Below are positions 15,315-23,793 of a stretch of DNA of 25,761 nucleotides, piece by piece. A program made the translations under genes and the position numbers. Within the stretch, counting starts at the first letter, position 1; each line of letters begins with the position of its first letter. The DNA lies in contig JAQSXM010000005.1 in the NCBI GenBank assembly GCA_029256645.1, positions 1 through 25,761 on the forward strand, in the 5' to 3' direction. This DNA comes from Sporomusa sp. (GTDB lineage: Bacteria; Bacillota_C; Negativicutes; Sporomusales; Sporomusaceae). The notes under the pieces were generated by a model. That model was not told the origin of the DNA and ran no database searches. It worked only from the letters and a program-made list of their open reading frames with translations.

Positions 15315-16159
15315 ATGCAGCGCACTCCTTCCCGGTAGACTTCAATTTTGTGTTGTTTAAAGATGTCGATGGCCCCGGGGGTCAGGACGGTTGTTTGGCT
15401 CAGGTGCACGACCTGCTGGCCGGTCAGGCGCACGGCCTCTTTATCACTGAGCAGCCGCTTGGTATAGGTGGCTGCGGCCGGGGTGTGCGGTGCCGGGCTA
15501 CTGGGAATTGCCGGGCTGCTCTGCGGTATGTCCAGGGCCTGCAGTCCCGGACTGGGACGGGCTGGTTCCAGGCTTTGCAGAGCGGCTGTTGGGCTTTGCC
15601 CTGCCAGCAGCGGCGGTGTCTGGCGTACGGCTTGACCGGCCACGTGCCCGGCGGTACACAGATCGGCGATGGTTACGCCGAAGGCGGCACTTTGCTGGAT
15701 ATAGCCGACAAAGAGCTGCCGGTAGGCGGCCGGGGTTTTGTCGGTAAAGCCCCACTGGACTTGGCCGATTTCGACAGGCAGGCCGGCGGCGATGGCCCAG
15801 GCTACAAGTGTAGTGGTGGGGTCATGGCTGAGGCCGAGGGCGATGTGTGCCAGTTGGTCCGGGGTGCAGACGGGGACTTGCAGGCAGGCCCAGTGGGTCT
15901 GCTGCCGGGCTTGTTCGTAGGTGACCCGGCTGATGTTGGTGGCTGCTAGTTCGACGGGACCCGCGATGCAGACGGCGAGGCGGTGGCCGGGGTAGCTGCC
16001 GGCGATGGCCGGCAGCTGCCGCACGCCGTCCTGGTGGTTGAGGACGATGAGGCAGCCGGGTTTGACGGCCGCTGTGTCGCTTTGACGCAGCAGCAGGGCC
16101 TGGAGCTCAGGGGCTGCCAGGATTTGGCTGATGATGGTCTTTACGAGGTCTTCGTGCAT
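15311..16159 (-). CDS. Eut/Pdu operon accessory protein (PduM/eut_hyp-like)
   Basis: A 282-residue protein of a family found only beside Eut/Pdu-type microcompartment genes; I cannot name its activity. Residues 1-18 form an amphipathic helix (DLVKTIISQILA) like a shell-targeting peptide. A compact alpha/beta domain follows (about 33-175, strands LIVLN, RLAVCIAG, TLVAWAIAAGLPV). Then comes a Pro/Ala/Ser-rich linker (184-230) and a C-terminal module with TVLTPGAIDIFKQHKIEVY (257-275). That module matches the N-terminal modules of EutT and EutQ in the same operon. AGGAGG sits just before the ATG, inside the end of the upstream fusion gene. It is GC-rich like its neighbours. Confidence 0.75.
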   Translation of the reverse strand: MHEDLVKTIISQILAAPELQALLLRQSDTAAVKPGCLIVLNHQDGVRQLPAIAGSYPGHRLAVCIAGPVELAATNISRVTYEQARQQTHWACLQVPVCTPDQLAHIALGLSHDPTTTLVAWAIAAGLPVEIGQVQWGFTDKTPAAYRQLFVGYIQQSAAFGVTIADLCTAGHVAGQAVRQTPPLLAGQSPTAALQSLEPARPSPGLQALDIPQSSPAIPSSPAPHTPAAATYTKRLLSDKEAVRLTGQQVVHLSQTTVLTPGAIDIFKQHKIEVYREGVRCI

Positions 16160-16162
16160 GGG

Positions 16163-17479
16163 CTACACCTCCTGCAGGATGCACTGGGTCTCTGGTTTGA
16201 CGAAGGCGGCGTTGGCTTCGTCGGTGTCCAGGTGGAGTTCTCCCTGGAAGTGGGGGCTGACGCGGACGAGGACGTTCTGGAGGAGGACGGGCCGCTCGCT
16301 GGCGATGGTTGCGTTAACGTACTGGCCGTCGGTGAGGTTCCAGGCGTTAGCCTGGTCGCTGTGGAGATGGATGTGCCGGGCGGCGACGATGACGCCCTGA
16401 TCGAGCTGGACGCTGCCGGCCGGGCCGCTGAGGGTGACGCCGCTGCTGCCATCCAGGCGGCCGGAGTCGCGCAGGACGGGGGGGATGCCGAGTTGGAAGC
16501 AGTCGGTGACGCTGACTTCGATCTGGCTCCGGGGCCGGACGGGCCCGAGGATGCGTACACGCTCGATCTGCCCTTTGGGGCCGGCGAGGGTGACGGTTTC
16601 ACGGGCGGCAAATTGTCCGGGCTGGGACAGTTCTTTGTGGTGGTGCAGGGTGTAGCCGGGCCCGAAGAGTTGCTCCAGGTGCTCTTGGGAGAGGTGGAGG
16701 TGCCGGCTGGAGATGCCGATGGGAAGTTGTCTGGGCTCGCGCTGCCGACTGCGCCGCTGGCACAGGAGGATGTAGAAGAGGCTGGAGAGCCGGTTGAGGT
16801 GCAGGAGGATGTCGGGCCGGTGACAACTTCCATCGCTGTCGGTGAAGGCGTGGTTGGCATAGAGTTCGACTTCCCGGATTTTGGACCGCAGGCTGTTGAG
16901 CCGGGCTACGACCCACCCGTCCTGGTAGGTCATGGGGGTGTGGCTGATGCCGAAGTATTTGTCAGGCTGGTGGGACATGGCGCGGATTTGGTCGGCCTGC
17001 CAGCCCAGGAGGGTGCCGAATTCGAGGGGCTGGTTTTTGACTTCGGCGGTCATGAGTTGTTGGGCCCGCTGGGCGATTTCTTCGAGTTGGGCGGCGAGTT
17101 TTGTCTCGCCGGCTTTGACGAGGAGGGTCTGGGTTTCGACGAGGTCGCAGTCAAAGCGGTCGAGCTGGCCCCGCCAGGCGATGACGGGATGGGTTTTGGG
17201 GATGAGGTCCCGGCCCCGCAGGTGGGTCATGTGTTCGGGTTTGGCGGGGCTGCCGGCAGGGACCGGGGCAGCCGGGGTTGCCGCTAGGGCGCTGCCTGCT
17301 GCAGGGCTTTTTTCTGGTTCCGGTGTTTCAACCGGGTCGCCTTGATAGTGGACCTGGATGCCCTGGGCCCGCAGGAAGTCCCGGGCCGACGGGGTGATGA
17401 TGCTGCCCCGGGGGATGGTGATGGTGGTGGATTTTGTTTTATGCCAGTTGGCTCTAAGTACGTGTTCTGATAGGATCAA
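16163..17479 (-). CDS. EutT-PduL fusion: adenosyltransferase / phosphotransacylase
   Basis: A 438-residue two-domain protein from a TTG start with GGGAGG nine bases upstream (no ATG is available). Residues 1-245 are EutT-like: IITPSARDFLRAQGIQVHY (27-45), then KPEHMTHLRGRDLIPKTHP (80-98) and a helical ATP:corrinoid adenosyltransferase core. The HX11CCXXC metal motif of Salmonella EutT is absent, as reported for the metal-independent class in Listeria and other Firmicutes. Residues 252-438 are a PduL phosphotransacylase: PIGISSRHLHLS (253-264), GPVRPRSQIEVSVTDCFQLG (312-331), VAARHIHLHSD (365-375) and HLDTDEANAA (416-425), with the zinc-binding histidines kept. One protein thus joins cofactor synthesis with acetyl-CoA to acetyl-phosphate conversion. 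These are usually separate genes. Confidence 0.9.
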   Translation of the reverse strand: MILSEHVLRANWHKTKSTTITIPRGSIITPSARDFLRAQGIQVHYQGDPVETPEPEKSPAAGSALAATPAAPVPAGSPAKPEHMTHLRGRDLIPKTHPVIAWRGQLDRFDCDLVETQTLLVKAGETKLAAQLEEIAQRAQQLMTAEVKNQPLEFGTLLGWQADQIRAMSHQPDKYFGISHTPMTYQDGWVVARLNSLRSKIREVELYANHAFTDSDGSCHRPDILLHLNRLSSLFYILLCQRRSRQREPRQLPIGISSRHLHLSQEHLEQLFGPGYTLHHHKELSQPGQFAARETVTLAGPKGQIERVRILGPVRPRSQIEVSVTDCFQLGIPPVLRDSGRLDGSSGVTLSGPAGSVQLDQGVIVAARHIHLHSDQANAWNLTDGQYVNATIASERPVLLQNVLVRVSPHFQGELHLDTDEANAAFVKPETQCILQEV

Positions 17480-17528
17480 ATGGTCTCACCTCCCGTGTTT
17501 TCAATTGGTTTGGTGTAAGGGGTGAGGC

Positions 17529-17837
17529 TTAGCTGCCGTGGGTCTGGTTGTCGCCGACGGGTAAGACGTATTCGACGCTGGGATGCGGCCGGGGGATGAC
17601 GTGGACGCTGATGATTTCGCCAACCCGCTCGGCAGCCAGGGCACCGGCATCGATGGCGGCTTTGACGGCGCCAACGTCGCCTCGTACCATGACGGCTACA
17701 TACCCGCCTGATACGTGTTCTTTGCCGCACAGGGTAACGTTGGCGGCTTTCAGCATTTGGTCGGCGGCCTCGATGGCCGGGATGAGTCCTTTGGTTTCGA
17801 TCATTCCCAGGGCTACTACACTGCGAACTTCTGCCAT
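17529..17837 (-). CDS. eutM: EutM/PduA-type BMC-H shell protein (second copy)
   Basis: A 102-residue single-domain hexameric shell protein. Characteristic stretches are [38 protein letters not shown] and [21 protein letters not shown] precedes the ATG. It is closely similar to the product at 23794-24135 but has only a short tail after the shell domain, and it is encoded in the GC-rich part of the operon, so it may be a separately acquired paralogue rather than a recent duplicate. It should form the main hexagonal facet tiles with the other copy. Confidence 0.95.
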   Translation of the reverse strand: MAEVRSVVALGMIETKGLIPAIEAADQMLKAANVTLCGKEHVSGGYVAVMVRGDVGAVKAAIDAGALAAERVGEIISVHVIPRPHPSVEYVLPVGDNQTHGS

Positions 17838-17877
17838 TTGTTTTGCCTCCTTAAGATTTTTAATAATCGCTCATTTA

Positions 17878-19350
17878 TTATTTCAAATTGCATTTCATGG
17901 CCTTTAATACTTCTTCGACAACGGCTTGTACAATTTGCGCGTCGACAGAACCGGCAGCACTAGTTGCTGGTGTTCCGGCTGCAGGCTGAATGGACGGGCG
18001 TTCAGGGATAGCGACATGCCAGGCAACCCATTTGATATTGATTAAATGTAATGGCGTTACATTCTCGGAAACACTGGAGCCACCCCATGTTCCACAACCC
18101 AGGGTAAACGAGGGGGCAAGCTCAGTGGTGGCACCAACACCGCCCAATGCGGAAGGGGTATTTACCAAGACACGGAAAATCGGCTTCCGCAGGGCAAACT
18201 CGCGGACTATCGCTTCGCTCGTGGTATGGATGGCCAGGCTGTGGCCAATCCCGCCGATATCCAGCAGCTGTATGCACTTTTCGCAGCCTTCCTCCCAGTC
18301 CTTTACCTGATAGAACCCCAATACAGTAGTCAGTTTTTCGTAAGACAACGGCCATTGAGCCCCGACCCCGTTCAGCGGCGCCACCAAGCACTTGGCATGC
18401 TGAGGTACATTAATGCCGGCCATTTTCGCAATTACCTGCGGGTCTCTCCCGACTACCCGGGGATTCATGCTATTGTTCGGCAGCATGACAACCCGGGAAA
18501 CCTTCTCGACTTCCTCTGGCTCAAGAAAATGCGCACCATAGCGTTTTAATTGCTGGATCAGCTCGCCGGCAACACACTCTTCAACTACAATTGCCTGCTC
18601 GGATGCACAAATTGTTCCGTTGTCAAACGTTTTACCGGCGATAATATACTCTGCCGCTTTCGCCAAATCCGCTGTTCTTTCAACAAAAGCCGGAACGTTG
18701 CCAGGTCCAACCCCAAGCGCCGGTTTACCACTGCTGTATGCAGCTTTCACTAAAGCACTGCCGCCAGTGGCTAAAATAACTGACGTAATTGGATTTTTCA
18801 TCAATTCATGGGTAGCTTCCATCGAAATATTTGTCAGGCAGCTAATCACGCCCTCAGGGGCACCGGCGGCAACAGCCGCACGGTTCATAACGGCAGCTGC
18901 CTCAGCGGTACAACGCGCTGCTGTCGGATGTGGTGAAAACACGATCGCATTGCGGGACTTGAGGGCAATCATTGCCTTGTATATAACCGTAGATGTCGGG
19001 TTTGTTGTTGGTACAATCCCGGCAATTACGCCTACAGGTTCAGCAATTTTCCACAACTTTTCCCGCGAATCAATGATCCCGGCTGTTTTCATATCCTTAA
19101 TATAATCATACACATGCTTTGCGGCAAAATAGTTTTTGAAGCACTTGTCCTCATATTTGCCCATGCTTGTTTCACTAATGGCCATTGCCGCCAAGCGGCA
19201 GGCCTCTGCTTCGCCGGCATCCCGCATTGCTTTGATAATATCGTCTACTTGCGCCTGTGAGAAACTTTTCAGGACATCTTGCGCTGCTTTGGCCTGTTTT
19301 AGCAGATTACGCACTTGCTGCACAGATGCTAAATCCCGGTCAAGTTCCAT
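17878..19350 (-). CDS. eutE: EutE, CoA-acylating acetaldehyde dehydrogenase
   Basis: A 490-residue enzyme oxidising acetaldehyde to acetyl-CoA with NAD and CoA inside the compartment. The catalytic cysteine is C248 in TFDNGTICASEQ, with VGVIAGIVPTTNPTSTV for cofactor binding and LGVGPGNVPAFVER. I use the ATG at 19350, eight bases after GAGAGG, rather than the GTG three codons earlier. A Pro/Ala/Ser linker near the C terminus leads to a final amphipathic helix, AQIVQAVVEEVLKAMK, which looks like a shell-targeting peptide placed at the C terminus. It follows eutL by 19 bases and precedes the second eutM. Confidence 0.95.
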   Translation of the reverse strand: MELDRDLASVQQVRNLLKQAKAAQDVLKSFSQAQVDDIIKAMRDAGEAEACRLAAMAISETSMGKYEDKCFKNYFAAKHVYDYIKDMKTAGIIDSREKLWKIAEPVGVIAGIVPTTNPTSTVIYKAMIALKSRNAIVFSPHPTAARCTAEAAAVMNRAAVAAGAPEGVISCLTNISMEATHELMKNPITSVILATGGSALVKAAYSSGKPALGVGPGNVPAFVERTADLAKAAEYIIAGKTFDNGTICASEQAIVVEECVAGELIQQLKRYGAHFLEPEEVEKVSRVVMLPNNSMNPRVVGRDPQVIAKMAGINVPQHAKCLVAPLNGVGAQWPLSYEKLTTVLGFYQVKDWEEGCEKCIQLLDIGGIGHSLAIHTTSEAIVREFALRKPIFRVLVNTPSALGGVGATTELAPSFTLGCGTWGGSSVSENVTPLHLINIKWVAWHVAIPERPSIQPAAGTPATSAAGSVDAQIVQAVVEEVLKAMKCNLK

Positions 19351-19369
19351 TGTAACCACCTCTCTCCAG

Positions 19370-20017
19370 TTAGAACTTCAGTGCGTTGCCTGCGACGTCA
19401 ATTACAGCCCGCTGAAAGGCTTCACAGGCAGCCCGGCAGGCACTTTGCGTACCTGTCAGGAGCGCTCCGCCAAAGTTGGTCTCGGTTGGCGGACCATAAA
19501 AAACCTTCATTTCCACTTCAGCTGCTTTTAGTGCCGCATCAATTCCATACATGGCCTCAAGTGGCGGTGCAATCAGATAGGCCAATGGTTCACCGTTGGG
19601 AATATCGGCAATCTTGGACAGATAGCTGCCGGTCCTGGATATGGTATGGGCAAACCAGGCTGTAGCCCCACCATCACAAGTATAAAAGACTGCTTCGTTC
19701 TCTAAATGACTAATACAAGCATCCATACCGGCACTTACTTCAGCCGGCGAAGGCCCGGCCAACACGCCGATGATTTCGCCGGACCGGGGTCCTGAGGCAT
19801 GGGCTGCACCGGCATAAAAGCTTTTTGCATAAACAACCTCTACTTCGGCCTTTTTTGTTGCCTCATCAAGAGCGGTATAGGTCGCATCGTCAATCGTAGC
19901 AGTAATTAGGCCAATTGATTTTTGGTACGATTGTAATCCCAGCTTTTCAGCATAATCGGGGGCAACATTGGGGATAAAACGTACAGCAAGAACCTTCGGC
20001 TTAATCGGTTCGATCAT
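19370..20017 (-). CDS. eutL: EutL, tandem-BMC shell protein
   Basis: A 215-residue BMC-T protein that forms trimers with gated pores. Family signatures include VLAVRFIPNVAPDYAEKLGL at the N terminus, SGEIIGVLAGPSPAEV in the middle and VFYGPPTETNFGGALLTG towards the end. The length is normal for EutL. The ATG at 20017 has GGGAGG seven bases upstream; the in-frame GTG at 20041 is less likely. It lies between eutC (34 bases upstream) and eutE, the standard order. Confidence 0.95.
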   Translation of the reverse strand: MIEPIKPKVLAVRFIPNVAPDYAEKLGLQSYQKSIGLITATIDDATYTALDEATKKAEVEVVYAKSFYAGAAHASGPRSGEIIGVLAGPSPAEVSAGMDACISHLENEAVFYTCDGGATAWFAHTISRTGSYLSKIADIPNGEPLAYLIAPPLEAMYGIDAALKAAEVEMKVFYGPPTETNFGGALLTGTQSACRAACEAFQRAVIDVAGNALKF

Positions 20018-20051
20018 TTCATAGCCTCCCTTTTCCAACACTATCTCAGCG

Positions 20052-20948
20052 TTATTTCAAGTTAACCCCTGTCGCCTTGGCGTCAAGAATTCTTTTTAAT
20101 AAATCCGCCAAATGCGCCCCGGCTTCCGCCGACGGCAAACCGCCTTTGTGGATATTACTTACTACCGTTCTTTCACTCTCAATCATTCCCCGGCGGGCAT
20201 TATAGCCGATATAGGCACTCATGCTTTCCGCCGTCCCCAAACCCGGCCGCTCCCCGATGAGAACAATGACAACTTCCGGTTTAAGCTCATCGCCAATTAC
20301 GTCCATAATCCCCACCCGGGAATACTTAACAAAGATGGTTGTTCCCACCGCGATTCCCATGCTGTTTAGCCCTTGAATCATAGCCGGCAGCAAATTGGGA
20401 ATATTGGCTTCTACCGCCTTGCTGGACAAGCCATCGGCGACTACAACCTGTACCCTGGCCCCTTTGGCACATTGTTGATGTAAAATCTCGATATTCTCAG
20501 CATCAAGCAGCCTGCCTAAATCCGGTCGTGTCAGGTATTCATCCTTGCTGGAGCATTTTGTTACCACCGGTACCATGTTGTATTGTGCGGCAAACTTTTC
20601 GGGCACTTCCCCCAGTACAGAATCCTGCGCTACGGCGTGATCGGCCCGGAAACGCAGCAAGGTATCTGTCAAAGGACGTACGCCTGTCCGCCATACACCA
20701 ATGCGGGCCGGTGTTGCCAGTTTCATGTCTTGATATAGTTCCGGATTTACCGGCTTGGGAACTTGAAGATATTTCTGCAAATCTATCCCGGTCAAGTCGT
20801 CCAAATAGTCGTCCTTATACGTTGCCGGCTCTTCAGACGTCACCGGCTGCTGCGAAGTTCCACTGCATGCAACAGCACCTTTCGCTGTTTTGTTCATCTC
20901 CGCCAGCACCTGTTCCACGATCAGACGAATACTATTTTCCACCCCCAT
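20052..20948 (-). CDS. eutC: Ethanolamine ammonia-lyase small subunit
   Basis: A 298-residue light subunit of the adenosylcobalamin-dependent lyase that converts ethanolamine to acetaldehyde and ammonia. Conserved parts include PARIGVWRTGVRPLTDTLLR, RFRADHAVAQDSVL and VIVLIGERPGLGTAESMSAY, which are near-invariant in EutC. The first 20 residues (ENSIRLIVEQVLAEMNK) form an amphipathic helix separated from the core by a variable segment, as expected of a microcompartment-targeting peptide. AGGAGG lies seven bases before the ATG. It starts 11 bases after eutB ends, as required for a 1:1 complex. Confidence 0.96.
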   Translation of the reverse strand: MGVENSIRLIVEQVLAEMNKTAKGAVACSGTSQQPVTSEEPATYKDDYLDDLTGIDLQKYLQVPKPVNPELYQDMKLATPARIGVWRTGVRPLTDTLLRFRADHAVAQDSVLGEVPEKFAAQYNMVPVVTKCSSKDEYLTRPDLGRLLDAENIEILHQQCAKGARVQVVVADGLSSKAVEANIPNLLPAMIQGLNSMGIAVGTTIFVKYSRVGIMDVIGDELKPEVVIVLIGERPGLGTAESMSAYIGYNARRGMIESERTVVSNIHKGGLPSAEAGAHLADLLKRILDAKATGVNLK

Positions 20949-20959
20949 AAATCTGCCTC

Positions 20960-22324
20960 CTATTTCGTAAAGATGGTTGCGTCACCAGCCCTGGGCGTAA
21001 GCTTACCGTCTCTCATAATGCCCATTCGCTCTGCCCAATTCTCAAATTCCGGCAACGGCCGAAGGGTATACACCTCACGCAACGCTGCAATGTCGTGATA
21101 ACTTGTGGTCTGATAATTTAACATAACATCATCGCCCATCGGTATTCCCATAAAGTAGGTGCAACCTGCTGCCGTCAGTAAAACAGCCAGATTCTCAATA
21201 TCATTCTGGTCGGCCTTCATGTGATTGGTATAGCAGGCATCTACCCCCATCGGCAGCCCTGTCAATTTACCCATAAAATGATCTTCCAGCCCAGCACGGG
21301 TTACCTGACGGGTATCATACAAATACTCTGGACCGATAAAACCGACTACGGTATTTACAAGAAAGGGTTTATAATGACGCGCTAAACCGTAACAACGCGC
21401 CTCCAGGGTAACCTGGTCGGCATTATGATGCGCCTCTGCCGATAGTTCGGAACCTTGTCCTGTTTCGAAGTACATGATATTAGGGCCGGTAGCCCGGCCT
21501 TCCTTGAGTCCTGCGGCATAAGCCTCATCCAAAATCCGGCTGTCAATACCAAAGGCCTTATTGCCGGCTTCAGTACCGGCAATTGACTGGAACAGAAGAT
21601 CAACAGGCGCACCCTTTTGTACCGCCCGCAACTGGGTTGTAATATGAGCCAATACACAGATTTGGGTGGGAATCTCCCACTCTTGCACAAATTGATACAG
21701 TGTTTCTAAACTGCGGATAACCGCCGGCAGGGTGTCATCAACCGGATTCAGTCCAATGACCGCATCGCCCACACCATAGGCTAATCCCTCACGCAGACTG
21801 GCAAGAATGCCGTCAACCCCGTCTGTCGGGTGGTTGGGCTGAAGGCGGGCGGCCAGACAACCGGGAACACCCACGGTTGTATTGCAGTGAGCAGTATTTT
21901 TAATCTTCCGTGCACCCACTATCAGATCAAGGTTACTCATTACCTTAGCAACCGCCGCCACCATTTCTGAGGTTAAGCCACGGCTGATGCGGTGCAGATC
22001 ATCATGGGCAGTATCGGCAGCTAAAATAAACTGACGAAGTTCTGCCACCGACCAATTCTTGACCGACCGGTAGACCGGTTCGTTGACGTCATTGTCAATA
22101 ATTCTGGAAACCTCGTCCACTTCCAGCGGCACCACCGGGTTGTTCCGGAGATCTTCGAGCGTCAGTTGGGAAAGCACATATTTAGCGGCAATCCGCTCGG
22201 CTGCATTCTCTGCAGCTATGCCTGCCAGGATATCGCCGGACTTTATCTCATTCGCTTTTGCGAGAACCTCTTTAACGCTTTTAAAACTAAAGCCATGGCC
22301 CATAAGCCTCGTTTTCAGCTTCAC
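20960..22324 (-). CDS. eutB: Ethanolamine ammonia-lyase large subunit
   Basis: A 454-residue catalytic subunit with a TIM-barrel active site for ethanolamine and adenosylcobalamin. The GTG start follows GGAGG at nine bases and gives the expected N terminus (GFSFKSVKEVLAKANEIKSG). Typical family segments are GVPGCLAARLQPNHPTDGVD, GIDSRILDEAYAAGL and QGSELSAEAHHNADQ. The length is normal and no key region is missing. It lies between the reactivase gene eutA and eutC in the usual order, and is the pathway's first committed enzyme. Confidence 0.97.
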   Translation of the reverse strand: MKLKTRLMGHGFSFKSVKEVLAKANEIKSGDILAGIAAENAAERIAAKYVLSQLTLEDLRNNPVVPLEVDEVSRIIDNDVNEPVYRSVKNWSVAELRQFILAADTAHDDLHRISRGLTSEMVAAVAKVMSNLDLIVGARKIKNTAHCNTTVGVPGCLAARLQPNHPTDGVDGILASLREGLAYGVGDAVIGLNPVDDTLPAVIRSLETLYQFVQEWEIPTQICVLAHITTQLRAVQKGAPVDLLFQSIAGTEAGNKAFGIDSRILDEAYAAGLKEGRATGPNIMYFETGQGSELSAEAHHNADQVTLEARCYGLARHYKPFLVNTVVGFIGPEYLYDTRQVTRAGLEDHFMGKLTGLPMGVDACYTNHMKADQNDIENLAVLLTAAGCTYFMGIPMGDDVMLNYQTTSYHDIAALREVYTLRPLPEFENWAERMGIMRDGKLTPRAGDATIFTK

Positions 22325-22356
22325 GCGTTCACTCCTCCTTTGCCTGGTGTAAGACT

Positions 22357-23781
22357 TTAGCGGGCAAACACCAGGGTTTTTACAATGACCGGAACCGCTT
22401 CTTCATAAGGCAGGGGTTTTGCTATATCAAGAAAATCACCAAGCTTTAGTTCAATGCCGTCCAGACATACTATTTCCTGCTCAGGCAGAATGCAGCGCAG
22501 GCTTTGCCCCAGGACCTTGCCGATATCCTGCCGCGCTACAACTACTTTCGGAGTACAGTCCAGCTGCATTAACTCGGTGGCAAGCTGCTGCGCCAAGGCG
22601 ACGATTGTGGTGAAATTAGTGTCAGGCAGCGGTGGCACAACAAAAGCAAACGTCCGGTACAGAGATTGATCAAAATTCCGGGCGAGATTGATCCAGGTCC
22701 AACTTCTGTCACTTCTTTGCTCAGGGTAGATTGCCGGGATGTTCCTCAAAGGCAACACATTCTTACTAACCATGACAGTCGACCCCGATACATTAACAGT
22801 GTGGACGCCTGCCCCAAGTACGGTGGCATGAATGGTTTCTTCGCCCTGATAAACCTTCAGCGATTTGAACGCCCGGCTGTCACGATAAGCCTCAGCCAGT
22901 AACGGCCCTACATCGCCGTGAACCCACCAGTTTTCAGGTTGCGGTTGATAAACATACCGGGCCACGCCACCGGAAAAAATGATGCCGTCTAAAGCAACAG
23001 CCGGCAGATGATTGGTCATTACCAGCGCCCCATCACCTGCTGCCGCTGGCTGATGAAACAAAACACGATCCACACATTGCGCCATCTCAGCTAAGCAAGC
23101 CTGAATGGCAGCCTGCTCTTCCGCCGGTGAACAGGCAGGAAAAAGTGGCCGGCCTGATTGGCTTTCTAAACTGCTTGCCACTTTCTGAGCCGGGGGGCTA
23201 ATATAGGACAGCCGGCGTGATAATGGGTCAATTTCAAATAGTCGTCCCCCCACATTGATACAAGCTGTGCCAATACATACACCGCGGTCAAAAAACGCGA
23301 TATTGGAGGTCCCCCCGCCAATATCCAGGTTGGCGACCCGAATATGCTGCCGCCGGGAAATCTCCTCAGCGCCGGAACCCTTGCCGGCAATAACACTTTC
23401 CAAATCCGGACCGGCGGTCGCTACCACAAACTCGCCGGCAAATTCAGCCAGGGCGTGCACAATCTCTGAGGCATTCTCTTTCTTGGCAGTCTCGCCGGTG
23501 ATAATCACCGCCCCAGTGTCAACATCCTGGGGTTGGATGCCTGCACATTGATACTCCTGAGCGATAATATTGCGTAAAGCCACTCCATCAACCCGGTTAC
23601 GGTCCAAAAAGGGCGTAAAATGCACTGTGCCCATATACACCACGCTCTTGCGGGTGATTTCTATTTTAGGAACCTGGGTTCCCGGCATCACATTAACCAG
23701 CGTCAGCCGGGATAACACCATTTGGGTAGTGGTTGTACCAATATCAATCCCGATACTGGTAAGAGTAATTTCCTTTGTCAT
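22357..23781 (-). CDS. eutA: EutA, ethanolamine ammonia-lyase reactivase
   Basis: A 474-residue ATP-dependent chaperone-like factor that exchanges damaged cobalamin out of inactivated EutBC. It has an actin/Hsp70-type ATPase fold with phosphate-binding SIGIDIGTTTTQMVLSRL at the N terminus and a second loop NLDIGGGTSNIAFFDRGVC near residue 170. The start ATG lacks a good Shine-Dalgarno sequence (only an A-rich GAAAAAAT precedes it) and lies 12 bases after eutM, so translation probably depends on coupling to eutM. It directly precedes eutB. Confidence 0.95.
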   Translation of the reverse strand: MTKEITLTSIGIDIGTTTTQMVLSRLTLVNVMPGTQVPKIEITRKSVVYMGTVHFTPFLDRNRVDGVALRNIIAQEYQCAGIQPQDVDTGAVIITGETAKKENASEIVHALAEFAGEFVVATAGPDLESVIAGKGSGAEEISRRQHIRVANLDIGGGTSNIAFFDRGVCIGTACINVGGRLFEIDPLSRRLSYISPPAQKVASSLESQSGRPLFPACSPAEEQAAIQACLAEMAQCVDRVLFHQPAAAGDGALVMTNHLPAVALDGIIFSGGVARYVYQPQPENWWVHGDVGPLLAEAYRDSRAFKSLKVYQGEETIHATVLGAGVHTVNVSGSTVMVSKNVLPLRNIPAIYPEQRSDRSWTWINLARNFDQSLYRTFAFVVPPLPDTNFTTIVALAQQLATELMQLDCTPKVVVARQDIGKVLGQSLRCILPEQEIVCLDGIELKLGDFLDIAKPLPYEEAVPVIVKTLVFAR

Positions 23782-23793
23782 ATTTTTTCATAT

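Noticed and set aside
15983..17287. 434-codon open frame on the plus strand
   Set aside because: It lies wholly antisense to the eutT-pduL fusion and the accessory gene in GC-rich DNA, where stop codons are rare. Its low-complexity acidic, Gly/Val-rich translation resembles no family.
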